From: Siminovitchia acidinfaciens
Lineage (GTDB): Bacteria; Bacillota; Bacilli; Bacillales; Bacillaceae_C
Direction: 5' to 3'
DNA: 64,000 nt
Assembly: GCF_003605385.1 (NCBI RefSeq)
Contig: NZ_QYTV02000003.1
Span: 310,001-374,000 of the forward strand
Shown here: positions 20,002 through 30,039 of the stretch, in pieces
Layout of the letters: each line of letters starts with the position of its first letter
Position numbering within the stretch: position 1 is the first letter of the stretch
Position numbers and translations under genes: made by a program
The notes under the pieces: generated by a model
The model's input: the letters and a program-made list of their open reading frames with translations, nothing else
Databases searched by the model: none
What the model was told of the DNA's origin: nothing

Positions 20002-20370
20002 ATGAATTTCATCGGTAGTCTGTATTTTGTCATTGGCATGACAAAAGCGGACCAAGCTGCAATTGATAGATTTTCTCCTTTTTTAAAATTTTATTATCAA
20101 CTGACGCAAAGTGCGGAAATCTCAAATTGGCTTATGTTTATTACTATCTTTGCGTTGTGTATCCTTGTATATAAACTCGGATTTGCCAAAAAACTGCCGC
20201 TGTTGAAATCAGCCATCATTTATATTTTCATGTTTATCGGCTGTTTGATGTTTACATTTCTTGCGATCTTTCTCCCGATTGCTGAAGGGCTCGTCGTAGC
20301 GGCGCTCATATTGGGAATTTATAAAATCAGATTGAACAGGGAGAAAAAAGCAGGTACATTTAATAACTAA
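20002..20370 (+). CDS. ylaH: YlaH-like membrane protein
   Basis: A 122-residue protein with three membrane segments and the conserved YKLGFAKKLPLLK and LPIAEGLVVAALILGIYK blocks of the YlaH family. Function unknown. ATG with TAGGAGG upstream. It follows typA as in B. subtilis. Confidence 0.88.
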   Translation: MNFIGSLYFVIGMTKADQAAIDRFSPFLKFYYQLTQSAEISNWLMFITIFALCILVYKLGFAKKLPLLKSAIIYIFMFIGCLMFTFLAIFLPIAEGLVVAALILGIYKIRLNREKKAGTFNN

Positions 20371-20404
20371 AAAGACCGGAAGCTGAAGCTTCCGGTCTTT
20401 TTGT
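20371..20404 (+). terminator. Terminator of typA-ylaH
   Basis: A 13-bp perfect stem (AAAGACCGGAAGC/GCTTCCGGTCTTT) with a short loop and a short T run. Confidence 0.9.
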
Positions 20405-20480
20405 CGTTTAGGAAATAATAAGGTCTATGTTTATGGATAATTTGTTTATCGGATTATTCTACGTCCTGCTCCAGACGATA

Positions 20481-20622
20481 GGGGCTAGAGATTGCATTTG
20501 GTCAATCCAATGAAGTCAAAGAACAACTTCACTGGATTGCCCTCCGACGCACAGGATGTGCTGGTGCAAGCGAAGCGACAGGAAGTCGTGTTCTGAGCGT
20601 GCCGGCGCTTGCGCATCTGTTC
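20481..20622. repeat. Truncated dispersed hairpin repeat
   Basis: Contains the inner hairpin CAATCCAATGAAGTC/AACTTCACTGGATTG and the module with GCACAGGATGTGC, GTGCAAGCGAAGC and CGACAGGAAGTCG. It lies between the typA-ylaH terminator and ylaI, downstream of both. Confidence 0.8.
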
Positions 20623-20628
20623 ATATTC

Positions 20629-20829
20629 TTATAATTCTTTTTCTTTTTGATTGAAACTGTATAGTTGAAACTGCCCGCTTGCAAGACGTGCTTTTGTTTT
20701 CACTTCGATTCTTTTATGACACTCATCGCACATAAAGGTATGAATCGGCCTGTTTCTTAACTTTTTTGCAAGGGGTGTGTCATTTTCCAGATCATGCTGC
20801 TGATCACAAATAACGCATTGCACTTTCAA
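20629..20829 (-). CDS. ylaI: YlaI-family zinc-ribbon protein
   Basis: A 66-residue protein (DUF2197) with two Cys pairs, CVIC near the N-terminus and CDECH about 30 residues later, likely a zinc site. I start at TTG 20829 just after GAGGTGG; a GTG three codons upstream lies inside the RBS. Function unknown. Confidence 0.82.
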   Translation of the reverse strand: MKVQCVICDQQHDLENDTPLAKKLRNRPIHTFMCDECHKRIEVKTKARLASGQFQLYSFNQKEKEL

Positions 20830-20957
20830 GTTGACCACCTCTGTAAAAGGATATTGTTCTATTACTTCATTATAGCACGTTGCTGCATAATTCTTACATG
20901 GTTATTTGGCGTAAAGATTATGAAGTACATTGGTTTTGTAAATATTCTTAAGTATTA

Positions 20958-21539
20958 TCACTGATTGGATTGTTCTACTTGCTCCTTTTGGATTTGGCGT
21001 CTTTCAGGCTTGTCCAATTCCTGTTTCTGCTTTTGAGGCGCTTCTTGAGGGTTTTTGTTATTCTCGCGCGGCGGCAGTTCAGGCATCAACCGTCCTGTAA
21101 TATCAGCTAATTCATTGATGATTCCCTGGATCGGCCTGCCCGCGGACATATCCGCTCTAATTTCTTTCAATCTTGCGTTGATATCGGGATCTGCTACTAC
21201 AACAGCGCCGGCTCCCAGTGGATCATGTTTAATGCTTTCTGCTACAGAATATTTAATGGTGCCCACTTTTGATCGGTCCAGATCTTTATCAACATCAATC
21301 CCTATTATCGCATAGTCGCCAGCTACTACAGCTGTTGCACCTCTTACATTCGGAATACTGGAAGCGAGATCGGCTAAATAATCTGCACGGCTTTCATCAG
21401 CAGTACGGGTGTTATCCTGCCGGTTTATTTCGGATCTTGTTTTCTGAACAGATGGCTGCCCATCATCTCTTTGGGTTTCATTCATTTGTCCACACGCCCC
21501 AAGTGTAAGAGCAATTAATAATAAAATAGCTATCCTCAA
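20958..21539 (-). CDS. ylaJ: YhcN/YlaJ-family sporulation lipoprotein
   Basis: A 193-residue lipoprotein with lipobox LTLGAC (Cys16), a polar linker, the conserved YhcN/YlaJ domain (ADLASSIPNVRGATAVVAGDYAIIGIDV) and a Gln/Lys/Glu-rich tail. The family is found in spore formers and linked to the inner spore membrane. TTG start 7 nt after AGGAGGA. Confidence 0.87.
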   Translation of the reverse strand: MRIAILLLIALTLGACGQMNETQRDDGQPSVQKTRSEINRQDNTRTADESRADYLADLASSIPNVRGATAVVAGDYAIIGIDVDKDLDRSKVGTIKYSVAESIKHDPLGAGAVVVADPDINARLKEIRADMSAGRPIQGIINELADITGRLMPELPPRENNKNPQEAPQKQKQELDKPERRQIQKEQVEQSNQ

Positions 21540-21726
21540 AGTGATTTCCTCCTGAATATATTTTTTCCGCCAACTATCGTTATTTTTTTATTGTGCAATA
21601 AGGCTTCTAAGTTTATGCATGCCTACATATATTTCAGAAAAAGAGCTGTCCCTGTATGGTACATTCTAATGGAACCGGCCGATCTACAGCATCATATGAT
21701 ATTAAAAAGGAGCAGGAGGCATCAAT

Positions 21727-23058
21727 TTGACGAAAATTTACGTGTTAGATACGAATGTCTTGTTGCAAGACCCGAATGCCGTCTATTCATTCCAAGACAA
21801 TGAGATTGTGATTCCGGCGGTTGTGTTGGAAGAATTGGACTCAAAGAAAAGGTATATGAATGAGATTGGCAGAAACGCAAGACATGTTTCCAAATTGATA
21901 GACGGCTTCAGACAGATCGGAAAACTGCACGAAAGGATAGCCTTGGAAAATGGAGGAACGTTAAGAATAGAACTCAACCATAGATCATTCCATCAACTTC
22001 AAGAAATTTTTTTGGAAAAAACGAATGACAACCGCATATTGGCGGTAGCAAAAAATATAGCACTCGAAGAAGAGAAAAAAGAAAATGGGAAGCCTGTCAT
22101 TATCGTCAGCAAAGATGCTTTATTAAGAGTTAAGGCAGATGCCCTTGGACTGCTTGCAGAAGACTTTTTAAGCGACCGGGTTGTCGAGGTAGATCATATA
22201 TATACCGGGACCCAGGAAATATTTGTTAATATAGATTTATTAAGGATTTTTTATGAAACTGGCGAAATATCTGGCATCGATGTAATAAACAGCAAACCTT
22301 TGTATCCAAATCAATTTATTATCATGAAGGATGAGCTGGGAAGTTCATCGTCAGGGCTGGGAATAGTGGATGAAACCGGAACAATCATCAAAAAACTTGT
22401 TACCCATTTCGACTCCATATGGGGTATCAAGCCGAGGAATGTTCAACAGACGATGGCTGTGGAGCTGCTCTTTCGACCCGATATAGAGTTGATAACTATG
22501 ATCGGCAAAGCCGGTACCGGAAAAACACTTTTGGCCTTGGCTGGTGGATTGATGCAAACTGAGGATATGAAAAGGTATAAAAAGCTGTTGGTAGCACGCC
22601 CGATCGTTCCCGTCGGAAAAGATATTGGGTATTTGCCGGGTGAGAAGCAGGAGAAGCTGCGGCCGTGGATGCAGCCAATTTATGATAATCTTGAATATTT
22701 ATTTAACACAAAAAAGCCGGGTGAACTCGATTCTATACTTGCTGGCATGGGAACCATAGAAGTGGAAGCACTGACATATATAAGAGGGCGTAGCATTCCG
22801 AAACAATTCATCATAATAGATGAGGCGCAAAACCTTACAAAGCATGAGGTAAAAACCATTTTAACAAGGGTAGGGGAAGGAAGTAAAATTGTCCTGATGG
22901 GTGATCCCCAACAAATAGACCATCCGTATCTGGATGAATATAATAATGGATTGACCTATGTGTTGGAGAAATTTAAAGAAGAAAGTGCCGCCGGACATAT
23001 TAAGTTGATAAAAGGAGAGAGATCTGACCTGGCGCAGCTTGCGGCAGATATATTGTAG
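21727..23058 (+). CDS. ylaK: PhoH-family ATPase with PIN domain (YlaK/PhoH2)
   Basis: A 443-residue fusion of an N-terminal PIN ribonuclease-like domain (YVLDTNVLLQDP, about 1-140) and a C-terminal PhoH ATPase domain. Walker A is GKAGTGKT and Walker B is FIIIDEAQN. PhoH2 proteins of this layout are RNA helicase/ribonucleases. TTG start with GGAGG upstream. Converges on ylaL and shares a terminator. Confidence 0.93.
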   Translation: MTKIYVLDTNVLLQDPNAVYSFQDNEIVIPAVVLEELDSKKRYMNEIGRNARHVSKLIDGFRQIGKLHERIALENGGTLRIELNHRSFHQLQEIFLEKTNDNRILAVAKNIALEEEKKENGKPVIIVSKDALLRVKADALGLLAEDFLSDRVVEVDHIYTGTQEIFVNIDLLRIFYETGEISGIDVINSKPLYPNQFIIMKDELGSSSSGLGIVDETGTIIKKLVTHFDSIWGIKPRNVQQTMAVELLFRPDIELITMIGKAGTGKTLLALAGGLMQTEDMKRYKKLLVARPIVPVGKDIGYLPGEKQEKLRPWMQPIYDNLEYLFNTKKPGELDSILAGMGTIEVEALTYIRGRSIPKQFIIIDEAQNLTKHEVKTILTRVGEGSKIVLMGDPQQIDHPYLDEYNNGLTYVLEKFKEESAAGHIKLIKGERSDLAQLAADIL

Positions 23059-23066
23059 AAAAAGAA

Positions 23067-23095
23067 AAAACAGGCGGCCAATGCGCCTGTTTTAA
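23067..23095. terminator. Bidirectional terminator between ylaK and ylaL
   Basis: Stem AAACAGGCG/CGCCTGTTT with A and T runs outside, between converging genes. Confidence 0.85.
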
Positions 23096-23098
23096 ATG

Positions 23099-23596
23099 TT
23101 ACTGTACCCGAAACCCCTTCACATTCTTTATGGGGTTTTCCTTATTGGAGCCATCCGGATGCAACACATGGACTGGTCCATCCTCACGAAGCGGTTTTCC
23201 ATTCTTAGAAAAGGCCAGAATCAGATTCTTCCCCTCATCAAGAGGTACTGAAAGTTCACCCTCTGTAGTTTCAATGACAAGTTCTGATGCCCCCTGTTCA
23301 GGTTCGGCATTTTCCAGGAACGGTTTTAAAGCAATACCAAAGGAACCGGTCAAAATCTTCACTTTTTCAAATTGGCGCTCCGACTTTAGTGTAGGCGGTG
23401 AGACAGCCCCTTCTTTAATCACGCGGTCCCAATGTTTTGAAGCTACCGTAAATTCTGGGTCATCCGTGTCTTTTTCTTTCTTTTCCTCTGAAAAATATGT
23501 ATTCAAATCTATACGCCGATCGTCAAAAATCCATACTCCGGCGTCCAATGTGATTGGATACTTCACTTTTCCCTTAATGGGCATGATTGTATTCAT
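23099..23596 (-). CDS. ylaL: YlaL-family protein, unknown function
   Basis: A 165-residue soluble protein (KYPITLDAGVWIFDDRRIDL to VKGFRVQ). No signal peptide or membrane segment. Position between phoH and ylaN and general length fit B. subtilis YlaL. ATG with AGGAGG upstream. Confidence 0.8.
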   Translation of the reverse strand: MNTIMPIKGKVKYPITLDAGVWIFDDRRIDLNTYFSEEKKEKDTDDPEFTVASKHWDRVIKEGAVSPPTLKSERQFEKVKILTGSFGIALKPFLENAEPEQGASELVIETTEGELSVPLDEGKNLILAFSKNGKPLREDGPVHVLHPDGSNKENPIKNVKGFRVQ

Positions 23597-23816
23597 GGCT
23601 TACCTCCTTTTTTCACTTCAGTTAGTATAACTCTAAAAAGTTGAAATTGAAAGTCTGGTAAAAATATGAAACGTGGTAAGAACCGTATATATAATCAAGA
23701 TAGAGCCCGCTCATAAAACTGCAGACAAAATACCGCAATCCCTTGCAATTTAGCAGTAATAGGGTTAAAATTTACAGATAGTATTGTCTATTTGTCCGGA
23801 GATAGGGGGATTAAAT

Positions 23817-24104
23817 GTGGTGTCTGATATGAAACTGAATCATCGGGAAAAAGCCTATGCTCTTTTGAAGGCAGACGCAGATAAAATACTGCGTTTGATA
23901 CAGGTGCAAATGGACAACTTAACAATGCCTCAATGTCCTTTATACGAGGAAGTTCTTGATACGCAAATGTTTGGCTTTTCTCGTGAGATAGATTTTGCCG
24001 TTCGTTTGGGTTTGGTTGATGAAAAGGATGGAAAAGAGTTGATTTTTTCATTAGAGAGGAAACTGTCTGCACTTCACGACGCATTTACTGAAAGTGAAAA
24101 ATGA
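23817..24104 (+). CDS. ylaN: YlaN, Fur-interacting iron-response protein
   Basis: A 95-residue helical protein of UPF0358. The block [37 protein letters not shown] is close to B. subtilis YlaN (named here in parts: [15 protein letters not shown]). Recent work in B. subtilis and S. aureus links YlaN to Fe2+ binding and relief of Fur repression. GTG start 7 nt after AGGGGG. Precedes ftsW. Confidence 0.92.
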   Translation: MVSDMKLNHREKAYALLKADADKILRLIQVQMDNLTMPQCPLYEEVLDTQMFGFSREIDFAVRLGLVDEKDGKELIFSLERKLSALHDAFTESEK

Positions 24105-24142
24105 AGAGGTGCAAGCAGCAAACTTCTCACCGAACAGTAAAG

Positions 24143-24179
24143 CTCAAACAGTTCATCTGTAATTGTTTGAGTTTTTTTG
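24143..24179 (+). terminator. Terminator of ylaN
   Basis: Stem CTCAAACAGTT/AATTGTTTGAG with one wobble, followed by seven T. Confidence 0.9.
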
Positions 24180-24285
24180 TCTATTTGAATGACCGAATCC
24201 AACTCTTGAAGACAGGAAGTTTCATTCCCACAGGAAACTTGTAATCTGTTTTTGTGAAATCTGAATGATAGATTGGATGAAACTT

Positions 24286-25515
24286 ATGTTAAAAAAGATA
24301 ATCAAATCATATGACTATTCCATTATTTCGGCGTATTTTATTCTTTGTCTATTTGGATTAATTATGATTTATAGTGCAAGTATGGTAATGGCCGTTCATT
24401 ATTATGAGACTTCTCCTGATTTCTTTTATCAGAAGCAGAAATTGAATCTAGCGATCAGCTTTCTGGTTTTTTTGTTTTTTGCACTTTTTCCATACAAGGC
24501 ATATAAGAATAAAAAGTTTCTTATTTTTATTACACTGACTGCAATCATCGGATTATTTTCCGTTGACATTTTTGGTCATGTAGCCAAAAACGCCCAAAGA
24601 GGAATCGACTTGGGTACAAGGAATATCCAGCCATCAGAATTTGTAAAGCTAAGTGTCATTGTGTATTTATCAGCTGTATACTCCAAGAAGCAAGCGTACA
24701 TAAATCAACTCGATAAAGGTGTCTTGCCACCGTTGTTATTTCTTATTTTTGTCTGTTTCTTAATTGCCATGCAGCCGGATAACGGAACCGCACTTATCAC
24801 GTTCCTTATTGGACTGATGATTATCATGTGTTCGGGCATGCGCTTTAAGACGATTTTAAAGATAGGTCTGCTCGGTCTGCTTTTGGCCGCGTTTTTTGCA
24901 CCATTTGTCATTTTGAAATCGGACAAAATATTTACTGAAAAACGCCTAGGTCGAATTTCTGGATTTTTAGATCCGTTCGGTACAGGCCAAAATGAAGGTT
25001 TTCAACTTGTAAATTCGTATTTGGCCATTGGCTCGGGGGGGCTGAAGGGCCTTGGCTTGGGGAACAGTGTTCAAAAGCTCGGGTATTTGCCGGAAGCACA
25101 CACTGATTTCATCATGGCGGTCATTGCGGAAGAATTGGGGGTTTTCGGGGTTACGCTTGTTTTGGCGGGCCTCAGTTTCATAGTTTTGCGGGGACTATAT
25201 ATCAGTACGAGAAGCCGCGACCCATTTGGAAGCATGCTCGCTATCGGAATATCCGGGATGATCGGTATCCAATCCTTTATTAACCTAGGCGGTATGTCCG
25301 GGATTATCCCAATCACAGGTGTAACATTGCCGTTTGTAAGTTATGGTGGCTCCTCGATTCTTGTTCTATCGATAGCCATGGGAATACTCACTAATGTATC
25401 AATGTTCACTAACTATGAAGAAAAATACAAGACTGAAAAAACTGTTCCTGTTCCCCGGACTGACAGATTTCGGGAAGTCAGCAAAGATAAGCGTCCATGG
25501 GTGAACCTTAAATAG
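24286..25515 (+). CDS. ftsW: FtsW/RodA/SpoVE family peptidoglycan glycosyltransferase
   Basis: A polytopic SEDS protein that polymerises lipid II into glycan strands at the division site, with a partner class B PBP such as PbpB. About ten membrane segments are visible; conserved parts include RGIDLGTRNIQPSEF, GTGQNEGFQLVNS, EAHTDFIMAVIAEELG and LPFVSYGGSS. I start at ATG 24286 (MLKKIIKSYDYS), as in B. subtilis; the RBS GGATG is weak and two upstream ATGs are alternatives. 33 nt before pycA. Confidence 0.94.
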   Translation: MLKKIIKSYDYSIISAYFILCLFGLIMIYSASMVMAVHYYETSPDFFYQKQKLNLAISFLVFLFFALFPYKAYKNKKFLIFITLTAIIGLFSVDIFGHVAKNAQRGIDLGTRNIQPSEFVKLSVIVYLSAVYSKKQAYINQLDKGVLPPLLFLIFVCFLIAMQPDNGTALITFLIGLMIIMCSGMRFKTILKIGLLGLLLAAFFAPFVILKSDKIFTEKRLGRISGFLDPFGTGQNEGFQLVNSYLAIGSGGLKGLGLGNSVQKLGYLPEAHTDFIMAVIAEELGVFGVTLVLAGLSFIVLRGLYISTRSRDPFGSMLAIGISGMIGIQSFINLGGMSGIIPITGVTLPFVSYGGSSILVLSIAMGILTNVSMFTNYEEKYKTEKTVPVPRTDRFREVSKDKRPWVNLK

Positions 25516-25548
25516 ACAGATAAATTGTTTATGAAAGGGAGAGCTTAG

Positions 25549-28500
25549 ATGACAAAGATTAGCAAAGTATTAGTTGCCAACCGCGGGGAAATAGCCATCC
25601 GTGTGTTTCGAGCTTGCACAGAGCTTGGAATCCGCACGGTGGCTGTTTATTCCAGAGAGGACTCCGGTTCCTATCACCGCTACAAAGCGGATGAGGCTTA
25701 TCTGATAGGAGAAGGGAAGAAGCCGATCGACGCCTATTTGGATATCGAGGGCATCATTGAGGTTGCCAAGAGGTCTGAGGCCGATGCCATCCATCCGGGC
25801 TACGGATTTTTATCAGAAAACATCGAGCTTGCCAAACGCTGCGCCGAAGAGGGGCTGACTTTCATCGGCCCTGATATTCGTCATCTGGATATGTTCGGCG
25901 ATAAAGTCAAAGCGAAACACCAGGCAGTCCTTGCTGGCATCCCTGCAGTCCCTGGAAGTGACGGTCCCATAGAAAGCCTGGAAGAGGCGGCTGCCTTCGG
26001 AAATGAATACGGTTACCCCATTATGGTAAAAGCCTCTCTTGGCGGCGGTGGGCGGGGAATGCGAATCGTCCGAAGCAAAGGGGAGCTGAAGGAAGCATAT
26101 GAACGTGCAAAGTCAGAAGCGAAAGCAGCCTTTGGCGACGATGAGGTCTATGTTGAAAAGTTCATTGAGAATCCGAAGCATATAGAGGTGCAAATCCTTG
26201 GAGATTCCCATGGGAATCTCGTCCACCTGTTTGAACGCGACTGCTCAGTGCAAAGACGACACCAAAAAGTGGTAGAGACCGCACCATGCGTGTCGCTGAG
26301 TGATGACATGAGGGACGGGATTTGCAATGCTGCTGTCCAGCTGATGAACAATGTGGAATACCTGAACGCTGGTACTGTTGAATTCCTTGTAGAAGGGGAT
26401 CAGTTTTATTTTATTGAGGTGAACCCAAGAATCCAGGTGGAACATACCATTACCGAAATGATCACGGGCATCGATATTGTCCAATCGCAGATTCTGATTG
26501 CAGAAGGACATCCTCTTCATGGAAATAAAGTACAAATACCGAAGCAGGAAAACATCCAAATGAATGGATATGCCATTCAGTCAAGAGTAACGACGGAAGA
26601 TCCGCTTAATGATTTCATGCCTGATACTGGAAAGATCATGGCGTTTAGGACTGGCGGAGGATTTGGCGTTCGGCTGGATGCTGGGAACGGATTCCAGGGA
26701 GCAGTCATCACACCGTACTATGACTCCTTGCTTGTGAAACTGTCCACCCAGGCACTGACATTTGAGCAGGCTGCGGCTAAAATGGTCAGAAATCTTAAGG
26801 AATTCAGGATTCGAGGAATTAAAACAAATATCCCGTTTTTGATTAACGTCATGCAGCACGAGCGGTTTATCACGGGCAAATATGACACTTCCTTTTTGGA
26901 CAGCGCCCCTGAGCTGTTTTCCTTCCCCGAAAGCAAGGATCGCGGAACAAAGATGCTCACTTACATAGGAACAGTCACCGTCAACGGCTTCCCAGGCATC
27001 GAGAAAGCGAAAAAGCCAGTGGAACCGGATCCGAGGATTCCTGCTATTCCTGTCGACCACCCGGTTTCGCCGGGTACTAAACAGATACTTGATGAGCAGG
27101 GAGCTGACGGCCTGGTCGACTGGGTCAGGAAGCAGGATAAGGTTCTGATTACTGATACGACCTTCCGGGATGCGCATCAATCGTTGCTTGCCACCCGGAT
27201 CCGGAGCCGCGATCTTCTACAGGCGGCTGAACCAACAGCACATCTTCTTCCCGAACTCTTCTCCGTCGAGATGTGGGGAGGGGCAACCTTTGATGTTGCC
27301 TATCGGTTCCTGAAGGAGGATCCGTGGGACCGGCTTGACCAGATGAGGGAGAAGATGCCGAACATCCTCTTTCAGATGTTATTTCGGGGGTCGAACGCTG
27401 TAGGCTATAAAAACTATCCTGATAATGTAATCAAGGCGTTCATCCGGGAATCGGCACATTCAGGAATAGATGTCTTCAGGATTTTTGATAGTCTGAATTG
27501 GGTCAAGGGAATGGAAGTGGCGATTGATTCGGTCCGCCAGACGGGAAAGATTGCTGAAGCGGCCATTTGTTATACAGGAGATATCAATGATCCGGAAAGA
27601 CCGAAATACCACATGGGCTATTACAAGGACATGGCCAGGGAGCTGCAGGCACTGGGGGCACATATGCTAGCAATCAAGGATATGGCTGGCTTGCTTAAGC
27701 CGGAAGCCGCTTATCGACTAATCTCTGAACTGAAGGAGACAGTCGACCTGCCAATTCACCTGCATATGCATGATACGAGCGGCAACGGCATCCTCACCTA
27801 TGTGAAGGCGATTGAGGCGGGAGTGGATATCATTGATACGGCACTCGGATCAATGGCCGGTTTGACGTCCCAGCCGAGCCTGAACACGTTGTATTATGCC
27901 TTGGAAGGGACGGATAAGGCTCCGGAAATTGATATTGACTCGCTAGAGAAGCTGTCGTATTACTGGGAAGATGTCCGGAAATATTACAGGGACTTTGAAA
28001 GCGGAATGCTTGCACCGCACACAGAAGTTTACAAGCACGAGATGCCTGGCGGACAGTACAGTAACCTGCAGCAGCAGGCGAAGGCTGTAGGTCTCGGCGG
28101 ACGTTGGGAAGAGGTTAAGGATATGTACAGCCGGGTAAACCATATGTTTGGCGATATTGTCAAGGTGACGCCTTCTTCCAAGGTGGTCGGGGATATGGCG
28201 CTGTTCATGGTGCAAAATGATTTGGATGAAGCGGCCGTATTGGAGAGAGGCATGTCCATCGACTTCCCTGATTCCGTCATAGAGTTATTTGAGGGATATC
28301 TTGGACAGCCTAATGGCGGATTTCCTGAAGAACTGCAACGTGTCATCCTGAAGGGGAGGGAGCCCATCACCGTCCGTCCTGGCGAGCTCCTGGAAGATGT
28401 GGATTTCGGGCAGTTGAAAAAGGACCTGGCCGAAGAGACGGGAATAAAAGTTTCAACGAGGGACCTCATTGCCTATGCCCTTTATCCGAAGGTATTTGAA

Positions 28501-28986
28501 GATTATATCGCAACGATGAACCAGTTCGGAGATATTTCTGTACTAGACACCCCCACTTTCGTCCACGGCATGAGGCTCGGCGAGGAAATCGAAGTGGAGA
28601 TTGAGACAGGAAAGACATTGATCGTTAAACTTGTATCAATCGGCCAGCCTCAACCTGATGGTACAAGAGTCGTTTACTTCGAACTAAACGGCCAGCCCCG
28701 GGAAGTCGTCATCAAGGACGAGAACATCAAGTCGACTGTAGTACTAAAGAAGAAGGCCGACCCAAAAAATCAGGCCCATATCGGCGCTACGATGCCAGGG
28801 ACGGTTTTGAAGGTGCTTATCGAAAGAGGGGAGAAGGTAAAGAAGGGAGACCATCTCGTCCTTACCGAAGCGATGAAAATGGAAACGACGGTCCAGGCGC
28901 CGTTTTCAGGAATCATCAAGGATATTTATGTCCAAGCCGGAGATGCCATTCAGCCGGGAGATCTCTTGATAGTAGTGGAGAAATAA
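25549..28986 (+). CDS. pycA: Pyruvate carboxylase
   Basis: Converts pyruvate to oxaloacetate with ATP and bicarbonate, feeding the TCA cycle. At 1145 residues it is the single-chain form: biotin carboxylase (1-450, with GGGGRGMR and EVNPRIQVEHT), carboxyltransferase (from DTTFRDAHQSLLATR), tetramerisation part, and C-terminal carrier with biotinyl-Lys in EAMKMET. ATG with AAAGGGAG upstream. Hand counts in its second half give 52-58% GC, far above ftsW next to it. A strong terminator follows. Confidence 0.97.
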   Translation: MTKISKVLVANRGEIAIRVFRACTELGIRTVAVYSREDSGSYHRYKADEAYLIGEGKKPIDAYLDIEGIIEVAKRSEADAIHPGYGFLSENIELAKRCAEEGLTFIGPDIRHLDMFGDKVKAKHQAVLAGIPAVPGSDGPIESLEEAAAFGNEYGYPIMVKASLGGGGRGMRIVRSKGELKEAYERAKSEAKAAFGDDEVYVEKFIENPKHIEVQILGDSHGNLVHLFERDCSVQRRHQKVVETAPCVSLSDDMRDGICNAAVQLMNNVEYLNAGTVEFLVEGDQFYFIEVNPRIQVEHTITEMITGIDIVQSQILIAEGHPLHGNKVQIPKQENIQMNGYAIQSRVTTEDPLNDFMPDTGKIMAFRTGGGFGVRLDAGNGFQGAVITPYYDSLLVKLSTQALTFEQAAAKMVRNLKEFRIRGIKTNIPFLINVMQHERFITGKYDTSFLDSAPELFSFPESKDRGTKMLTYIGTVTVNGFPGIEKAKKPVEPDPRIPAIPVDHPVSPGTKQILDEQGADGLVDWVRKQDKVLITDTTFRDAHQSLLATRIRSRDLLQAAEPTAHLLPELFSVEMWGGATFDVAYRFLKEDPWDRLDQMREKMPNILFQMLFRGSNAVGYKNYPDNVIKAFIRESAHSGIDVFRIFDSLNWVKGMEVAIDSVRQTGKIAEAAICYTGDINDPERPKYHMGYYKDMARELQALGAHMLAIKDMAGLLKPEAAYRLISELKETVDLPIHLHMHDTSGNGILTYVKAIEAGVDIIDTALGSMAGLTSQPSLNTLYYALEGTDKAPEIDIDSLEKLSYYWEDVRKYYRDFESGMLAPHTEVYKHEMPGGQYSNLQQQAKAVGLGGRWEEVKDMYSRVNHMFGDIVKVTPSSKVVGDMALFMVQNDLDEAAVLERGMSIDFPDSVIELFEGYLGQPNGGFPEELQRVILKGREPITVRPGELLEDVDFGQLKKDLAEETGIKVSTRDLIAYALYPKVFEDYIATMNQFGDISVLDTPTFVHGMRLGEEIEVEIETGKTLIVKLVSIGQPQPDGTRVVYFELNGQPREVVIKDENIKSTVVLKKKADPKNQAHIGATMPGTVLKVLIERGEKVKKGDHLVLTEAMKMETTVQAPFSGIIKDIYVQAGDAIQPGDLLIVVEK

Positions 28987-29031
28987 AAAAAAGATCTTGC
29001 ACAATTGAACACCTGTGCAAGATCTTTTTTA
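28986..29031. terminator. Bidirectional terminator between pycA and ctaA
   Basis: A 17-bp perfect stem (AAAAAAGATCTTGCACA and its complement, 28987-29030) between converging genes. Confidence 0.95.
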
Positions 29032-29055
29032 TTGAGGTTAAATAAAGAGTATTTC

Positions 29056-30039
29056 TTATTGAGTGATCATATTTGGCGATTTAATATCAGATTTTCCATT
29101 TGCGCTATCATTCGTCTGTGAAACTGTGGAAAATTCCATACTGCTGCCTCTCGTGATTAACATGATGAAGTAGCTTAGCAGGCCGAACAGGCAAGTAATG
29201 AAAAGAGCATGAGCCAAAGCGAAATAGATATTCAGGCTTGTGAATACGACAACCGCTCCGGCCACTACTTGCAATGACACGAGAATGAAAGCGATGATCC
29301 AACCTTTGACGACGACCATCTGATCTTTGTAATGTTTGATGGCCATCCATGTAATGTAACCGATCCATAAAAAGATAAGGCCGGCCATGAATCGATGTCC
29401 CATCTGAATCCATTCATATATATTGGTTGGAAGGGAGAATGGTGAGCTATTCATGCAAAAAGGCCAATCTTTACATACAAGGCTGGCTTCTGTATGGCGG
29501 ACAAGAGCACCTGTGTAAACTACAACATAAGAATAAACCGTTACTCCAATTGTGTGATATTTCATTTTTTTATCAAGTCTAATGTTCGAAGTATCAAGTT
29601 TTTGATCCACTTCAAAAATTAGCAAGGTCAATAAAAATACGGAAGCAAAAGAAATTAGTGAGATTCCGAAGTGAAGCGCTAATACGAAATCAGACTGACC
29701 CCAGACTACCGCTGCTGCCCCGATCAAAGCTTGTAATATTAGAAAGAAAACAGACAGGATAGCAAGAGTTTTTGTTTCTCTTTTATCCCCGATTGTTTTC
29801 CAAGCCCAAATAGAAAGTATCAGAACAAGAAAGGCAGCACTTCCGGAAACAACCCGATGAGCCAGCTCAATGATAAGCTCTGCAGTAATGTTTGTTGGGA
29901 TGAGCTGTCCATTACAAAGAGGCCATGATCTTCCGCATCCCATTCCGGAGTCGGTCTTGGTAACTAATGCACCGCCAAGAAGTACAAATACCATCACAAC
30001 TGTAGTAAGTACAGCAAACCATTTTAATTTCCGGTGCAA
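29056..30039 (-). CDS. ctaA: Heme A synthase
   Basis: Oxidises the methyl group of heme O to give heme A for the caa3 oxidase. A 327-residue membrane protein with about eight segments in two similar halves; conserved pieces include [31 protein letters not shown] and GHRFMAGL with heme-ligand His, and the Cys pair [11 protein letters not shown] start with AGGTGA upstream. Divergent from ctaB, which supplies its substrate, as in B. subtilis. Confidence 0.95.
   Translation of the reverse strand: MHRKLKWFAVLTTVVMVFVLLGGALVTKTDSGMGCGRSWPLCNGQLIPTNITAELIIELAHRVVSGSAAFLVLILSIWAWKTIGDKRETKTLAILSVFFLILQALIGAAAVVWGQSDFVLALHFGISLISFASVFLLTLLIFEVDQKLDTSNIRLDKKMKYHTIGVTVYSYVVVYTGALVRHTEASLVCKDWPFCMNSSPFSLPTNIYEWIQMGHRFMAGLIFLWIGYITWMAIKHYKDQMVVVKGWIIAFILVSLQVVAGAVVVFTSLNIYFALAHALFITCLFGLLSYFIMLITRGSSMEFSTVSQTNDSANGKSDIKSPNMITQ

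Noticed and set aside
26581-27180. A 199-codon minus-strand frame inside pycA
   Set aside because: It is a shadow of the GC-rich pycA coding sequence, without an RBS or family features.
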